Shown piece by piece: positions 27,952 through 37,311 of a DNA stretch of 64,000 nucleotides; the first letter of the stretch is position 1, and each line of letters opens with the position of its first letter. The DNA comes from Marinomonas aquiplantarum (GTDB lineage Bacteria; Pseudomonadota; Gammaproteobacteria; Pseudomonadales; Marinomonadaceae): assembly GCF_003314975.1 (NCBI RefSeq), contig NZ_QNRF01000008.1:62001-126000 (forward strand). The letters run 5' to 3'. The translations under genes and the position numbers were made by a program. The notes beneath the pieces are model-generated. The model did not search any database. It worked only from the letters and a program-made list of their open reading frames with translations, and had not been told where the DNA came from.

Positions 27952-28665
27952 ATGCAGTCGATGTATTCTCTTCGTTTTGTATTCACCAGTCTTCTGTTGT
28001 TTAGTAGTAGCTGGTCATTAGCCAATGCACCCAGTTCCGCTGTAGGGCAAGCCTTTAGTTTGGAGACGGGGGATTTGGTTTACACGGAAAAACACATCAA
28101 ATTTGATAACGCACAACATCAGGTGATCTATTCTGAGCCAGACGGTACAGTGTTTGCTCGTAAACAAATCGACTTTTCAAACTCTCTAATACGCCCCAGT
28201 TTCCAGCAGGAGAATGATCGCAATGGCGAAGCAATTGCTGTAAAGCAGGCAGGGGAACGTTTTTTGGTGAAATACCGCCAACAGAATGGCAGCGAGACAA
28301 AAGAAGAGACGGTTGCTGACAAACCTAATATGGTCATAGATGCCGGTTTTGATGCCTTTGTTCGTCAATATTGGCAACCTTTGCTGTCTGGTAAAGCGAT
28401 GGACATTGAGTATTTAGTGCCCAGTAAGCGCACGACTTTTTCATTCCGTTTTCAACTGGCGGATTGTCTAGCGGAGACGCCATCAAGTGCGGTTTGCTTT
28501 ACTTTGTCGCCAGTGTCTTGGCTGGTCAAAATGGCGGTTGATCCCATCGTGGTGGCGTATGACACAAGCTCACAAAGATTGCTGCGCTTTACTGGAAGAG
28601 CCAATATCAGCAATGCTGCAGGGAAATACCAAAGTGTCGATATTCGCTACCAATACAATGATTGA
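27952..28665 (+). CDS. unknown exported protein of the lipid operon
   Basis: A 237-residue protein with an N-terminal signal peptide ending near residue 26 (SWSLANA). The rest is beta-rich and polar, with YSEPDGTVFARKQIDFSN and a pair of Cys (LADCLAETPSSAVCFTL). It starts 2 bp after DUF2878, so it is part of the operon. I do not recognise the family. A periplasmic lipid-binding or lipid-handling role is only an inference from context. Confidence 0.7.
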   Translation: MQSMYSLRFVFTSLLLFSSSWSLANAPSSAVGQAFSLETGDLVYTEKHIKFDNAQHQVIYSEPDGTVFARKQIDFSNSLIRPSFQQENDRNGEAIAVKQAGERFLVKYRQQNGSETKEETVADKPNMVIDAGFDAFVRQYWQPLLSGKAMDIEYLVPSKRTTFSFRFQLADCLAETPSSAVCFTLSPVSWLVKMAVDPIVVAYDTSSQRLLRFTGRANISNAAGKYQSVDIRYQYND

Positions 28666-28680
28666 ATTTAGAGGATTTGA

Positions 28681-29220
28681 ATGATGTTTGTCTCATATAA
28701 AAAATGGCTCTTAGTGTTATTGAGCGTATTTACATTGTCGGCTTGCTCCACCACGGATGTTTCTACCTACGCCAACAATACGCCGAAATTTGATCTGCAA
28801 TCCTTCTTCTCTGGCGAATTGCGCGCTCACGGCATTTTGAAAAATCGCAGTGGCGAAGTCATTCGTTATTTCAACGCCACCTTAGATGGCAGCTGGGAGA
28901 ACGGTGTGGGGACTTTAGCGGAAGTGTTTGTGTTTAATGATGGCGAAATACAAAATCGTACTTGGACTCTAACACCAAACGCAGATGGCCAATACATAGC
29001 CACCGCCAATGATGTCGTCGGTTCAGGCGAGGTTAAAATAGCAGGCAACGCCTTATTCATGAAATACGTACTGCAAGTGCCTTACGATGGGGACATTATC
29101 GAGGTCACAGTTGATGATCGCATGTACATGGTCAAAGACGGTGTGGTGATCAACGAATCCGTGATGACCAAGTTCGGTTTTGAAGTGGGTTACTTGTCTA
29201 TTGTGATTGAGAAGGTGTAA
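28681..29220 (+). CDS. DUF3833 lipoprotein
   Basis: A 179-residue lipoprotein with the lipobox LSACS near residue 22. The body is a lipocalin-like beta barrel of the DUF3833 type (FFSGELRAHGILKNRSGEVI, later DGEIQNRTWTL). This family is conserved at the end of cyclopropane-synthase operons and may carry or present modified lipids at the outer membrane; that is inference. It ends the eight-gene operon. Confidence 0.8.
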   Translation: MMFVSYKKWLLVLLSVFTLSACSTTDVSTYANNTPKFDLQSFFSGELRAHGILKNRSGEVIRYFNATLDGSWENGVGTLAEVFVFNDGEIQNRTWTLTPNADGQYIATANDVVGSGEVKIAGNALFMKYVLQVPYDGDIIEVTVDDRMYMVKDGVVINESVMTKFGFEVGYLSIVIEKV

Positions 29221-29437
29221 CTCGATCTTGCCTTTACTGATGCCAACCGTCTGACATACGTTGGCGAAGTCAATCGATCAAAAAACTCTTCACTTGGCTT
29301 AGAGTTTAAGCACTTGAGCCTATCGGTAAATGAAGTGTAAAACTTTGTTAGCCAGCATTGAATCTGAGGTGTCAGGTGCTAGGTTTAAAGCAGTATTAAG
29401 GAGAACGTCATTTAAGTGGAAACCCATAAGGGGCAAG

Positions 29438-30409
29438 ATGCAAACTCCAGACATTCCTATCGACGAAGAGCTTAGACTTAGCAACTTGAGAAGTTTGGGT
29501 ATTTTGGACACCGATGCTGAAGAACGTTTTGATCGTGTGACGCGATTGGCACAGCGTATGTTTGATGTGCCAATCGCATTAGTCAGCCTAGTCGATGAGA
29601 GCCGTCAATGGTTCAAGTCCTGCCTTGGTCTGGAAGTGAGAGAAACGCCTCGGGACATTTCTTTTTGTGGTCATGCGATCTTGGGATCGGAACCTTTCAT
29701 TGTTCCTGATGCTTCTTTAGATCAACGCTTTGCTGATAACCCCTTGGTGACGGGGCCGCCTAATGTTCGATTTTATGCAGGCGTACCATTGGCTTATGGT
29801 GACGGTACAAAAATGGGCACACTTTGCATCATTGATCAGCGGCCACATTACTTGTCTGAGCAGGACCTGGAAGCCTTGGTTGATCTGGCTAAAATGGCAG
29901 AGTACGAACTCTTAGCGACCCACATTGCCTCTGTAGATGAACTCACTCAATTATTCAATCGTCGTGGCTTTATTCGACAAACTCAACATCAACTCACCAT
30001 CCCTTACTTAGTGAAAGAGACGTTTTCTTTGGTCTATATGGATCTCAATCTGTTTAAACCGATTAATGATCGATTTGGCCATGATGAGGGAGATCGAGCC
30101 TTACAACAATTTGCAGCCTTGATGCGAGAAAACTTTCGTTCTTCTGATGTTCTATCACGATTAGGAGGTGATGAGTTTGTGGTCTTTATGCCTGGCATAA
30201 ACCTAGAGACTGCCAAGCAAGTTCTTGCACGTTTTAAATGTGCTGTTGAGCACTATAATCAAACGTCATCTCATGAATACGATTTGTTATACACGGCGGG
30301 ATTCGCTGTGACAGATTCCGCAGAGAGAAAATCAATCGATACCCTTTTGAAGGAAGCGGATCAATCAATGTACGCTGCAAAACAAAACCCATCTGCCGAA
30401 TCAAAGTGA
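29438..30409 (+). CDS. GAF-domain diguanylate cyclase
   Basis: About 323 residues. The N-terminal GAF domain (about 20-165) carries FKSCLGL and DISFCGHAI. The C-terminal GGDEF domain (about 170-320) has RLGGDEFVVFMPG, an intact catalytic GGDEF loop. It makes cyclic di-GMP in response to an unknown signal bound by GAF. I chose the ATG at 29438 with AAGGGG upstream; the open frame begins at 29330. No RxxD inhibitory site is obvious. Confidence 0.85.
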   Translation: MQTPDIPIDEELRLSNLRSLGILDTDAEERFDRVTRLAQRMFDVPIALVSLVDESRQWFKSCLGLEVRETPRDISFCGHAILGSEPFIVPDASLDQRFADNPLVTGPPNVRFYAGVPLAYGDGTKMGTLCIIDQRPHYLSEQDLEALVDLAKMAEYELLATHIASVDELTQLFNRRGFIRQTQHQLTIPYLVKETFSLVYMDLNLFKPINDRFGHDEGDRALQQFAALMRENFRSSDVLSRLGGDEFVVFMPGINLETAKQVLARFKCAVEHYNQTSSHEYDLLYTAGFAVTDSAERKSIDTLLKEADQSMYAAKQNPSAESK

Positions 30410-30565
30410 AGTGGATAGCGATGATATGGCTTCGTGATAAACCAGTTTTATATTGATACAAGCTATCAATCGACATACTAACTAAAAGAAAGCTTGACTA
30501 AAAAGGCTGAACCGCCCCAATATAAAATGGATTTATATCAACTGGTCTAAAAGGGCGGAGTCCCA

Positions 30566-31408
30566 ATGAAAAAGACAAAAATCTCGCTAGTACTCGTGTT
30601 TAGTATATTGCTGAGTGCCTGCTCATCATCCTTTATGTACAACAACCTTGATTGGCTGTTGTATTGGTATGTGGATGACTATGTCGAATTGACCTCAGAG
30701 CAAAAGTCCCTTTTGGATGAGCGTATCGATCAATGGCATGCTTGGCATCGTTCTGTAGAACTGAAAATCTATCAAACCCAACTTAATATCCTAAGATCGC
30801 AACTCCAGAAAGGCCCCCTTGACCAGAAACAATGGCTGAATGTGTTTGACGAAGTGCAGCAGAATGTTCAGCGTTTACGCGATAAGATTTCCCCTGAGCT
30901 GGCCGAACTGGCGCCGCAATTGTCGCCTTCACAGGTAGACGGCCTTTTATCGGCATGGCAGAAAAAGCGAGAAGAAAGACAATCCAGAGTGATGGCAGAA
31001 AGCAAAGAAGAGCGTTTAGCGGATCGACAACAGGATTTGACTGAACAGATAGAAGACAGCATTGGAAAACTGACACCAGAGCAAATTCAAATCGTACAGC
31101 GTTATGTACCGCAATTCATGTCAACCTTTGAGTTGAGAATGGCGTACCAAGCGCGACTGCAAACTATGGTTAAAGAACGCTTTGCTGACCGAAAAACCCT
31201 CGATTTTTCTCAGCAACTGAGCATTATCATGACCAACCCAGAGCAATATAAAACGCCACAGCACAAGGCGGCTTCTGCACACAATAAAATGTTATATGCA
31301 CAAATGCTGGCCGAGTTAAACCGCTCATTGACTGAAAAACAGCAACAATCACTTGATGATGAACTCCAAGATTGGCTGCAATTTTTGGCTGGCTTGATTC
31401 GAGCTTAA
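30566..31408 (+). CDS. DUF6279 lipoprotein
   Basis: A 280-residue lipoprotein with the lipobox LLSACSS near residue 19. The mature part is highly helical and charged, opening FMYNNLDWLLYWYVDDYVEL, the signature of DUF6279. Function is not established. It is monocistronic and just upstream of the urea cluster, but a functional link is not evident. Confidence 0.78.
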   Translation: MKKTKISLVLVFSILLSACSSSFMYNNLDWLLYWYVDDYVELTSEQKSLLDERIDQWHAWHRSVELKIYQTQLNILRSQLQKGPLDQKQWLNVFDEVQQNVQRLRDKISPELAELAPQLSPSQVDGLLSAWQKKREERQSRVMAESKEERLADRQQDLTEQIEDSIGKLTPEQIQIVQRYVPQFMSTFELRMAYQARLQTMVKERFADRKTLDFSQQLSIIMTNPEQYKTPQHKAASAHNKMLYAQMLAELNRSLTEKQQQSLDDELQDWLQFLAGLIRA

Positions 31409-31663
31409 TGCTTTGCCTATTTTGTGACTCTTCATCCTCTTTTCTTACCTTAAGCTGTATTCATCGAAAACAATTATGTAAGTTCAGCTCATGTTTGGAA
31501 GCGCCTACGTCATTTAACGTACCCTCATAGGGTAATTAGCGCATACCTTCTATTGTGATTTTTTTGAATACTGAACAGGCTGCTCACTAGGTCATAACCA
31601 TACGATAAAGCGCCTAAGTGATCAGTTTGAACGCATCAAAAATCACAATAGGACGACTCAATC
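31409..31663 (+). other. intergenic region before urtA
   Basis: It holds the structured urtA leader (31550-31651) and a small inverted repeat, TACCC (31520-31524) with GGGTA (31530-31534). I did not see a sigma-54 promoter of the TGGCAC-N5-TTGCA type or an NtrC site. No gene is apparent. Confidence 0.5.
31550..31651 (+). promoter_or_regulatory. long base-paired leader upstream of urtA (candidate cis-regulatory RNA)
   Basis: CTATTGTGATTTTT (31550-31563) and AAAAATCACAATAG (31638-31651) are a perfect 14-bp inverted repeat. Inside it, ACTGA (31570-31574) pairs with TCAGT (31622-31626) and TCACTAGG (31584-31591) with CCTAAGTGA (31613-31621, one bulged A), leaving a 21-nt loop. The right arm ends at the AGGA ribosome site for urtA at 31664. 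The fold could control translation. A tandem protein-binding site in DNA is the alternative. Confidence 0.45.
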
Positions 31664-32947
31664 ATGAAAATTAAGACGCTTGCTTCTGCGATTGCGCTGA
31701 CCAGTGCGACGCTTATTGCTTTCCCTTCTCTGGCCGCCGACACCATTAAAGTCGGAGTATTGCATTCCCTATCTGGCACCATGGCCATTTCAGAAACGAC
31801 CTTAAAAGACACGGTTCTGATGATGGTCGAAGAGCAGAATAAAAAAGGGGGGCTGCTGGGCAAAAAACTGGAAGCTGTGGTGGTTGACCCTGCTTCAAAC
31901 TGGCCGTTGTTTGCGGAAAAAGCCCGTGAATTATTAACGGAAGAAGAAGTGGATGTCATTTTCGGTTGCTGGACGTCCGTATCTCGTAAGTCAGTCTTGC
32001 CAGTTATTGAAGAACTCAACGGTTTGATGTTCTACCCAGTGCAATACGAAGGCGAAGAATCGTCTAAAAATGTTTTCTACACAGGCGCTGCGCCAAATCA
32101 ACAAGCTATTCCTGCAGTGAACTATTTGAAAGACGAGCTGGAAGTAGAGCGTTGGGTATTAGCGGGCACAGACTATGTTTATCCGCGTACTACCAACAAG
32201 ATTCTCGAAGCTTATCTGAAAGACATGGGTGTCGCGGAAGAAGACATCATGATCAATTACACGCCATTTGGTCACTCTGATTGGCAGTCTATCGTTTCCG
32301 ACATTAAGAAGTTTGGTAGCGCAGGCAAGAAAACCGCTGTGGTATCGACCATTAATGGTGACGCTAACGTGCCTTTCTACAAAGAATTGGGTAACCAAGG
32401 TATCTCTTCTGAGGACATTCCAGTGGTGGCCTTCTCCGTAGGTGAGGAAGAATTGTCTGGTCTAGATACCGCGCCTCTAGTGGGTCATTTGGCCGCTTGG
32501 AACTACTTCCAAAGTGTTGAAACAGACGAAAACGAAGAATTTATCACTCAATGGCAAGCCTTCACAGGTAACCCGGATCGTGTCACCAATGACCCAATGG
32601 AAGCCACTTTTATCGGTTTTAACATGTGGGCCAATGCGGTGACCGAAGCCGGTACAACCGACGTCGACGCGGTTGAGCAAGCCATGATAGGTCAGGAAAC
32701 GCCTAACTTAACGGGTGGTACTGCAGTGATGAATAAGAACCATCACTTGAGTAAACCTGTGTTAATTGGCGAGATCCAAGACGACGGCCAGTTTGAAACT
32801 GTTTGGGAAACCGATGGTGTGGTTCCGGGCGATGCTTGGTCTGACTTCTTGCCAGGTTCGAAAGATCTGATTGCCGATTGGACCGACCCACTGAAATGCG
32901 GTAACTACAACACTGAGACCAAAATGTGTTCTGGACAGAATTACTAA
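31664..32947 (+). CDS. urtA: urea ABC transporter substrate-binding protein
   Basis: A 427-residue periplasmic protein with a signal peptide ending near residue 24 (FPSLAAD). The mature protein opens TIKVGVLHSLSGTMAISETT, the branched-chain-binding-like UrtA start, and has the UrtA-specific FGCWTSVSRKSVLPV and FYPVQYEGEE stretches. It binds urea with high affinity for the UrtBCDE membrane complex. It is the first gene of the urt-ure cluster, with a structured leader upstream and a terminator downstream. Confidence 0.95.
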   Translation: MKIKTLASAIALTSATLIAFPSLAADTIKVGVLHSLSGTMAISETTLKDTVLMMVEEQNKKGGLLGKKLEAVVVDPASNWPLFAEKARELLTEEEVDVIFGCWTSVSRKSVLPVIEELNGLMFYPVQYEGEESSKNVFYTGAAPNQQAIPAVNYLKDELEVERWVLAGTDYVYPRTTNKILEAYLKDMGVAEEDIMINYTPFGHSDWQSIVSDIKKFGSAGKKTAVVSTINGDANVPFYKELGNQGISSEDIPVVAFSVGEEELSGLDTAPLVGHLAAWNYFQSVETDENEEFITQWQAFTGNPDRVTNDPMEATFIGFNMWANAVTEAGTTDVDAVEQAMIGQETPNLTGGTAVMNKNHHLSKPVLIGEIQDDGQFETVWETDGVVPGDAWSDFLPGSKDLIADWTDPLKCGNYNTETKMCSGQNY

Positions 32948-32973
32948 TTTGACCACCCCCAGAGTTGAAACTT

Positions 32974-33003
32974 GGTTTCCAGCTTAGGCTGGAAACCTTT
33001 TTT
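32974..33003 (+). terminator. partial terminator between urtA and urtB
   Basis: GGTTTCCAGC (32974-32983) and GCTGGAAACC (32988-32997) form a 10-bp stem with a TTAG loop and a T-run. It lies 26 bp after the urtA stop and before urtB in the same direction. It probably lets urtA be made in excess over the membrane parts. Confidence 0.88.
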
Positions 33004-33037
33004 ACCGCTTATGTTCGACTGATTCCGGAGAAATTTC

Positions 33038-34633
33038 GTGAAACGTATTTTGCGTCTCTGCCTAATAGGGATTTTTATGGCGTTGCCAACTTGGCTGATG
33101 GCTGTGGAAACCAAAAACTTATTGTCTGAGCTCACTCAAACCAAGTTGTCTAAAATGCCCGCTGTTTTAGAGCAACTGGAAGCGCAAGGTGATGAGTCCT
33201 TGTTGCCTGTGTTTAGGGCTTGGTTAGGGGGGGATCTGTATTACACCAGAGCAGATAGTCATTTGGTTGTTAAAACCAAAGTGGCTGGTGAAACGGTTTA
33301 TATGGGGGTCTTTAGTCAAGAAGTTGATGCCGAGTTAGGCAGTAAACAAGTACGTAAAATCAAAGTAAACAATAAATTACGCGGCCTGTTACGAGGCACC
33401 ATTGCGCGACTGCAATTAACGTCAAAACAGCCAGAGTTGCGTGAAAGTGCGGTGCGTGAATTATTAGCGGATTTGGATCGCGATACCTTTACCACGCTAG
33501 AGGCACTTTACCCTCAAGAAACGCATTCCAGTGTACAAGAGATGATGCAAACCGCTTTGTCTTTGTACACAGCAAAAGACCCTAAGCAAAGCCAAAGTGC
33601 TCGCTTGGCGGCCATTGATTATTTATCTGCCAGTTTAGAAAACGATGTGCGCAATGGCTTAGTGCAACTGAGTCAAGATGGTAATGCCGTGATTGCTGCC
33701 GCATCTAATAAAGCACTGGACAGAATCAATCAGAGCGTTGAGCGCTATGCCTTTGTTGATCAGTTGTTTTTTGGTTTGAGCTTAGGTTCGGTGTTGTTAT
33801 TGGCGTCAATTGGGTTGGCCATCACCTTTGGGGTGATGGGAGTCATCAATATGGCGCATGGTGAAATGATTATGTTGGGGGCCTATACCACCTATGTGGT
33901 GCAGCTCATTATGCCCAACTACATTGATTACTCCATTTGGGTGGCGATTCCAGCGGCCTTCTTAGTGTCAGGCTTGATGGGCGTATTGATTGAACGCTTA
34001 GTGATTTGTCGTTTGCACGGCCGACCATTGGAAACCTTGTTGGCTACCTTTGGTATCAGTCTGATTTTACAGCAGCTGGTACGTACCATTTTCTCTCCTT
34101 TGAATCGTCAAGTGTCCACGCCAAGCTGGATGAGTGGTTCATGGGAAATCAATCCCGTCTTATCTTTGACGTTAAACCGTTTGTATATCTTGGCCTTTGC
34201 CTTATTGGTGTTTATCGCGCTGGTGCTGATTCTAAAGAAAAGCTCTTTGGGGTTAAACGTGCGAGCGGTATCGCAAAACCGCAGTATGGCCAAAGCCATG
34301 GGCGTGAAAACCGAATGGGTGGATGCCATGACTTTTGGTTTAGGGTCAGGCATTGCTGGCATCGCGGGTGTGGCCTTATCTCAGCTTACCAATGTGGGGC
34401 CAAATTTGGGCCAAGCTTACATCATTGATTCCTTTATGGTGGTGGTGTTTGGCGGCGTGGGGAATTTATTGGGTGCCTTAGTCGCTGCCTTCACCTTAGG
34501 CATTGCCAATAAGTTCTTAGAGCCAACCACAGGTGCCGTGTTGGCCGCCATTTTTGTGTTGGTATTCATCATTCTCTTTATTCAAAAACGTCCTAAAGGA
34601 CTCTTCCCACAAAAAGGCAGGGCTGCAGAATGA
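33038..34633 (+). CDS. urtB: urea ABC transporter permease UrtB
   Basis: A 531-residue protein. The N-terminal ~230 residues are a periplasmic helical extension with a signal-like start, usual for UrtB. The C-terminal ~300 residues are a LivH-type permease with GSVLLLASIGLAITFGVMGV and NMAHGEMIMLGAYTTY. With UrtC it forms the urea channel. It overlaps urtC by 4 bp. Confidence 0.94.
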   Translation: MKRILRLCLIGIFMALPTWLMAVETKNLLSELTQTKLSKMPAVLEQLEAQGDESLLPVFRAWLGGDLYYTRADSHLVVKTKVAGETVYMGVFSQEVDAELGSKQVRKIKVNNKLRGLLRGTIARLQLTSKQPELRESAVRELLADLDRDTFTTLEALYPQETHSSVQEMMQTALSLYTAKDPKQSQSARLAAIDYLSASLENDVRNGLVQLSQDGNAVIAAASNKALDRINQSVERYAFVDQLFFGLSLGSVLLLASIGLAITFGVMGVINMAHGEMIMLGAYTTYVVQLIMPNYIDYSIWVAIPAAFLVSGLMGVLIERLVICRLHGRPLETLLATFGISLILQQLVRTIFSPLNRQVSTPSWMSGSWEINPVLSLTLNRLYILAFALLVFIALVLILKKSSLGLNVRAVSQNRSMAKAMGVKTEWVDAMTFGLGSGIAGIAGVALSQLTNVGPNLGQAYIIDSFMVVVFGGVGNLLGALVAAFTLGIANKFLEPTTGAVLAAIFVLVFIILFIQKRPKGLFPQKGRAAE

Positions 34634-35763
34634 GTAAGTTATTGCATTGGTTTAGCGCAGGACGCACGTCTGGCAAATACACCTTGCCCTTTGTGATTCT
34701 GTTGTTAGGGATCACCTTGTTGGCATCGGCTGCTAATTTACTTTTACCAGAAAGCTCGGCTCTGCATGTGAGTACCTACAGTATTACCTTACTGGGTAAG
34801 TATTTATGTTACGCCATGTTGGCTTTGGCGGTGGACATCATTTGGGGATATTGCGGTATTTTAAGCTTAGGGCATGGGGCGTTTTTTGCTTTGGGCGGTT
34901 ATGCCATGGGCATGTACCTGATGCGTCAAATTGGTGACCGCGGTGTTTATGGTCACCCCACTTTACCGGACTTTATGGTGTTCCTTGATTGGCAAGAGTT
35001 ACCTTGGTTTTGGTTGGGGATGGATCAGTTTTGGTTCGCCATGATAATGGCGGTATTGGTACCGGGGTTATTGGCGTTTGTGTTTGGTTGGCTAGCCTTT
35101 CGTTCCCGTGTGACTGGGGTGTATCTGTCCATCATGACACAAGCTTTAACCTACGCTTTGTTGTTGGCTTTCTTCCGTAATGAAATGGGGTTTGGTGGCA
35201 ATAACGGTCTCACCGATTTTAAGGAAATTCTAGGCTTTGATTTGCAGTCTGATGCCACAAGAGTCTCACTGTTTATTATAACGGCACTGTTGTTAGCCTT
35301 AGTCTTGTTAGTCAGTCAGCGCATTTTGTCTTCGCGTTTGGGTAAGGTGACTTTGGCTGTTCGAGATGCGGAAGCCCGTACCCGTTTTATTGGTTATCGT
35401 ACGGAACGCTATAAGGTGTGGTTGTTTGTCTACTCGGCGGTGATCGCTGGGGTGGCGGGTGCCTTGTATGTCCCTCAAGTGGGCATTATCAATCCAGGTG
35501 AGTTTTCTCCGATTAATTCCATTGAAATCGTCATTTGGGTTGCTGTTGGCGGCCGCGGCACTCTGATCGGTGCCATTATTGGTGCTCTATTGGTTAATTA
35601 CGCTAAAACGCGTTTTACCGCCATCATGCCGGATGGTTGGTTATTTGCCTTGGGTGCCTTGTTTGTCTTGGTGACTCTGTTCTTACCAAAAGGCTTAATC
35701 GGTTTATACGGACAACTTAAATCTAAGCGCCAAACCCTATCGACACAGGAGGCGTCATCATGA
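34630..35763 (+). CDS. urtC: urea ABC transporter permease UrtC
   Basis: A 377-residue LivM-type permease with about ten helices. Diagnostic parts are WGYCGILSLGHGAFFALGGY near residue 76 and the closing PDGWLFALGALFVLVTLFLP. It pairs with UrtB in the urea importer. ATGA overlaps with both neighbours indicate coupled translation. Confidence 0.94.
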   Translation: MSKLLHWFSAGRTSGKYTLPFVILLLGITLLASAANLLLPESSALHVSTYSITLLGKYLCYAMLALAVDIIWGYCGILSLGHGAFFALGGYAMGMYLMRQIGDRGVYGHPTLPDFMVFLDWQELPWFWLGMDQFWFAMIMAVLVPGLLAFVFGWLAFRSRVTGVYLSIMTQALTYALLLAFFRNEMGFGGNNGLTDFKEILGFDLQSDATRVSLFIITALLLALVLLVSQRILSSRLGKVTLAVRDAEARTRFIGYRTERYKVWLFVYSAVIAGVAGALYVPQVGIINPGEFSPINSIEIVIWVAVGGRGTLIGAIIGALLVNYAKTRFTAIMPDGWLFALGALFVLVTLFLPKGLIGLYGQLKSKRQTLSTQEASS

Positions 35764-36617
35764 ATGCCATTGATCAATCTTTGCAAAGCCTAAGAGATAC
35801 CTTTCGTCGCGATCTAGTTTGGCCGTTTTTGGCGCCAGAGCATGCGGCTAAAGTGGATGTTTCAAATCAGATGATTCTCTATGTAGAAGGTTTGAACCTG
35901 AGTTTTGATGGTTTCAAAGCGCTAAATGACCTGAATTTGTATGTCAAAGATGGCGAATTGCGTTGCCTCATTGGTGCCAATGGCGCGGGCAAAACCACCT
36001 TGATGGATGTCATTACAGGCAAGTCCAAGCCGGATTCTGGCTCGGTGTTTTTTGGTCAAACCCATAATCTGCTTAGTAAAGACGAAGCGGACATAGCCCA
36101 ATTAGGGATTGGCCGTAAGTTCCAGAAACCTACGGTATTTGAAGAGCAAAGCGTGTTCGACAACTTAGAGTTGTCATTGAAAACCGATAAACGGGTAATT
36201 CAAACCCTGTTTTCGCGATTGTCACCAAGCGAAATTGATCGAATCGATGAGGTGCTGAAAATCATTGGCTTGAATGATCAGCGTTTTATGAAAGCCGGTG
36301 CTTTGTCCCATGGTCAGAAACAATGGCTGGAAATAGGCATGCTTCTTGTATCTGATCCAAGACTGCTATTGATTGATGAGCCCGTTGCTGGCATGACGGC
36401 ACAGGAAACCGAGCGTACTGCAGAGTTGCTGACGTCTTTAGCTGGAGAGCGCACTGTTATTGTGGTGGAGCATGATATGGAATTTGTGCGCAGTATTGCA
36501 CGCACTGTGACGGTATTGCACCAAGGTTCTGTGTTAGCGGAAGGCACTATGGATCAGATTCAGAATAATAAAGATGTCATTGAAGTCTATTTAGGCGAAG
36601 AAGCGGTGGAGGCCTAA
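35760..36617 (+). CDS. urtD: urea ABC transporter ATP-binding protein UrtD
   Basis: A 285-residue LivG-type ATPase: Walker A IGANGAGKTTLMD, signature-like LSHGQKQWLEIGM and Walker B LLLIDEPVAGM, then the switch His in VVEHDMEFV. The LSHGQ signature replaces the usual LSGGQ, as is common for UrtD. It energises urea import with UrtE. Confidence 0.94.
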   Translation: MNAIDQSLQSLRDTFRRDLVWPFLAPEHAAKVDVSNQMILYVEGLNLSFDGFKALNDLNLYVKDGELRCLIGANGAGKTTLMDVITGKSKPDSGSVFFGQTHNLLSKDEADIAQLGIGRKFQKPTVFEEQSVFDNLELSLKTDKRVIQTLFSRLSPSEIDRIDEVLKIIGLNDQRFMKAGALSHGQKQWLEIGMLLVSDPRLLLIDEPVAGMTAQETERTAELLTSLAGERTVIVVEHDMEFVRSIARTVTVLHQGSVLAEGTMDQIQNNKDVIEVYLGEEAVEA

Positions 36618-36621
36618 CCCT

Positions 36622-37311
36622 ATGATCAGCATGAAAAAAGTTAGCCAGTTGTATGGTGGAACACAAATTTTATGGGATCTGGATTTGGACATAGTGCCGG
36701 GCTCGATCACTTGCATTATGGGGCGCAACGGTGTCGGCAAAACCACTCTGATGAAAGCCATTATGGGCTTGTTGCCCATTAAAAGTGGTGAAATCTTATT
36801 GAACCAGCAAGCCTTGCATAAACAAAGTGCCGAACGACGTGCCTACGCTGGCATTGGCTATGTGCCGCAAGGTCGCGACATTTTCCCCATGTTAACGGTG
36901 GAAGAAAACCTGCGCATTGGCTTGCCGGTACAGAAGAAAAAAGCCATTCCGGAGAAAGTGTTTGAACTTTTTCCTGTATTGAAAGAAATGTTACATCGTC
37001 GTGGCGGCGATTTGTCCGGTGGTCAGCAACAACAACTGGCTATTGGGCGAGCTTTGGTATTGGAGCCAAAAGTCCTAATTTTGGACGAACCAAATGAAGG
37101 TATCCAACCCAATATCGTCAAGCAGATTGGGGATGTGATTCTCAAGTTAAACGAGGAAGAAGGTCTAACCGTGATTCTAATTGAGCAAAAGCTGGGTTTT
37201 GCCCGTCGCGTGGGCAAAGAATTTCGTCTTATGGAAAAGGGTCGCATTGTCGCCGCAGATAAGATGGAAAACCTTAATGACGATCTCATTAAGCAGTATT
37301 TAGCCGTATGA
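36622..37311 (+). CDS. urtE: urea ABC transporter ATP-binding protein UrtE
   Basis: A 229-residue LivF-type ATPase with Walker A GRNGVGKTTLMKA, signature DLSGGQQQQLAIGRAL and Walker B LILDEPNEGIQPN. The EPNEGIQPN stretch is characteristic of UrtE. It overlaps ureD by 4 bp, joining the transporter and urease parts in one transcript. Confidence 0.94.
   Translation: MISMKKVSQLYGGTQILWDLDLDIVPGSITCIMGRNGVGKTTLMKAIMGLLPIKSGEILLNQQALHKQSAERRAYAGIGYVPQGRDIFPMLTVEENLRIGLPVQKKKAIPEKVFELFPVLKEMLHRRGGDLSGGQQQQLAIGRALVLEPKVLILDEPNEGIQPNIVKQIGDVILKLNEEEGLTVILIEQKLGFARRVGKEFRLMEKGRIVAADKMENLNDDLIKQYLAV

Noticed and set aside
31409..31549. Sigma-54/NtrC control of urtA
   Set aside because: I looked for TGGCAC-N5-TTGCA and TGCACCA-type sites and found none.
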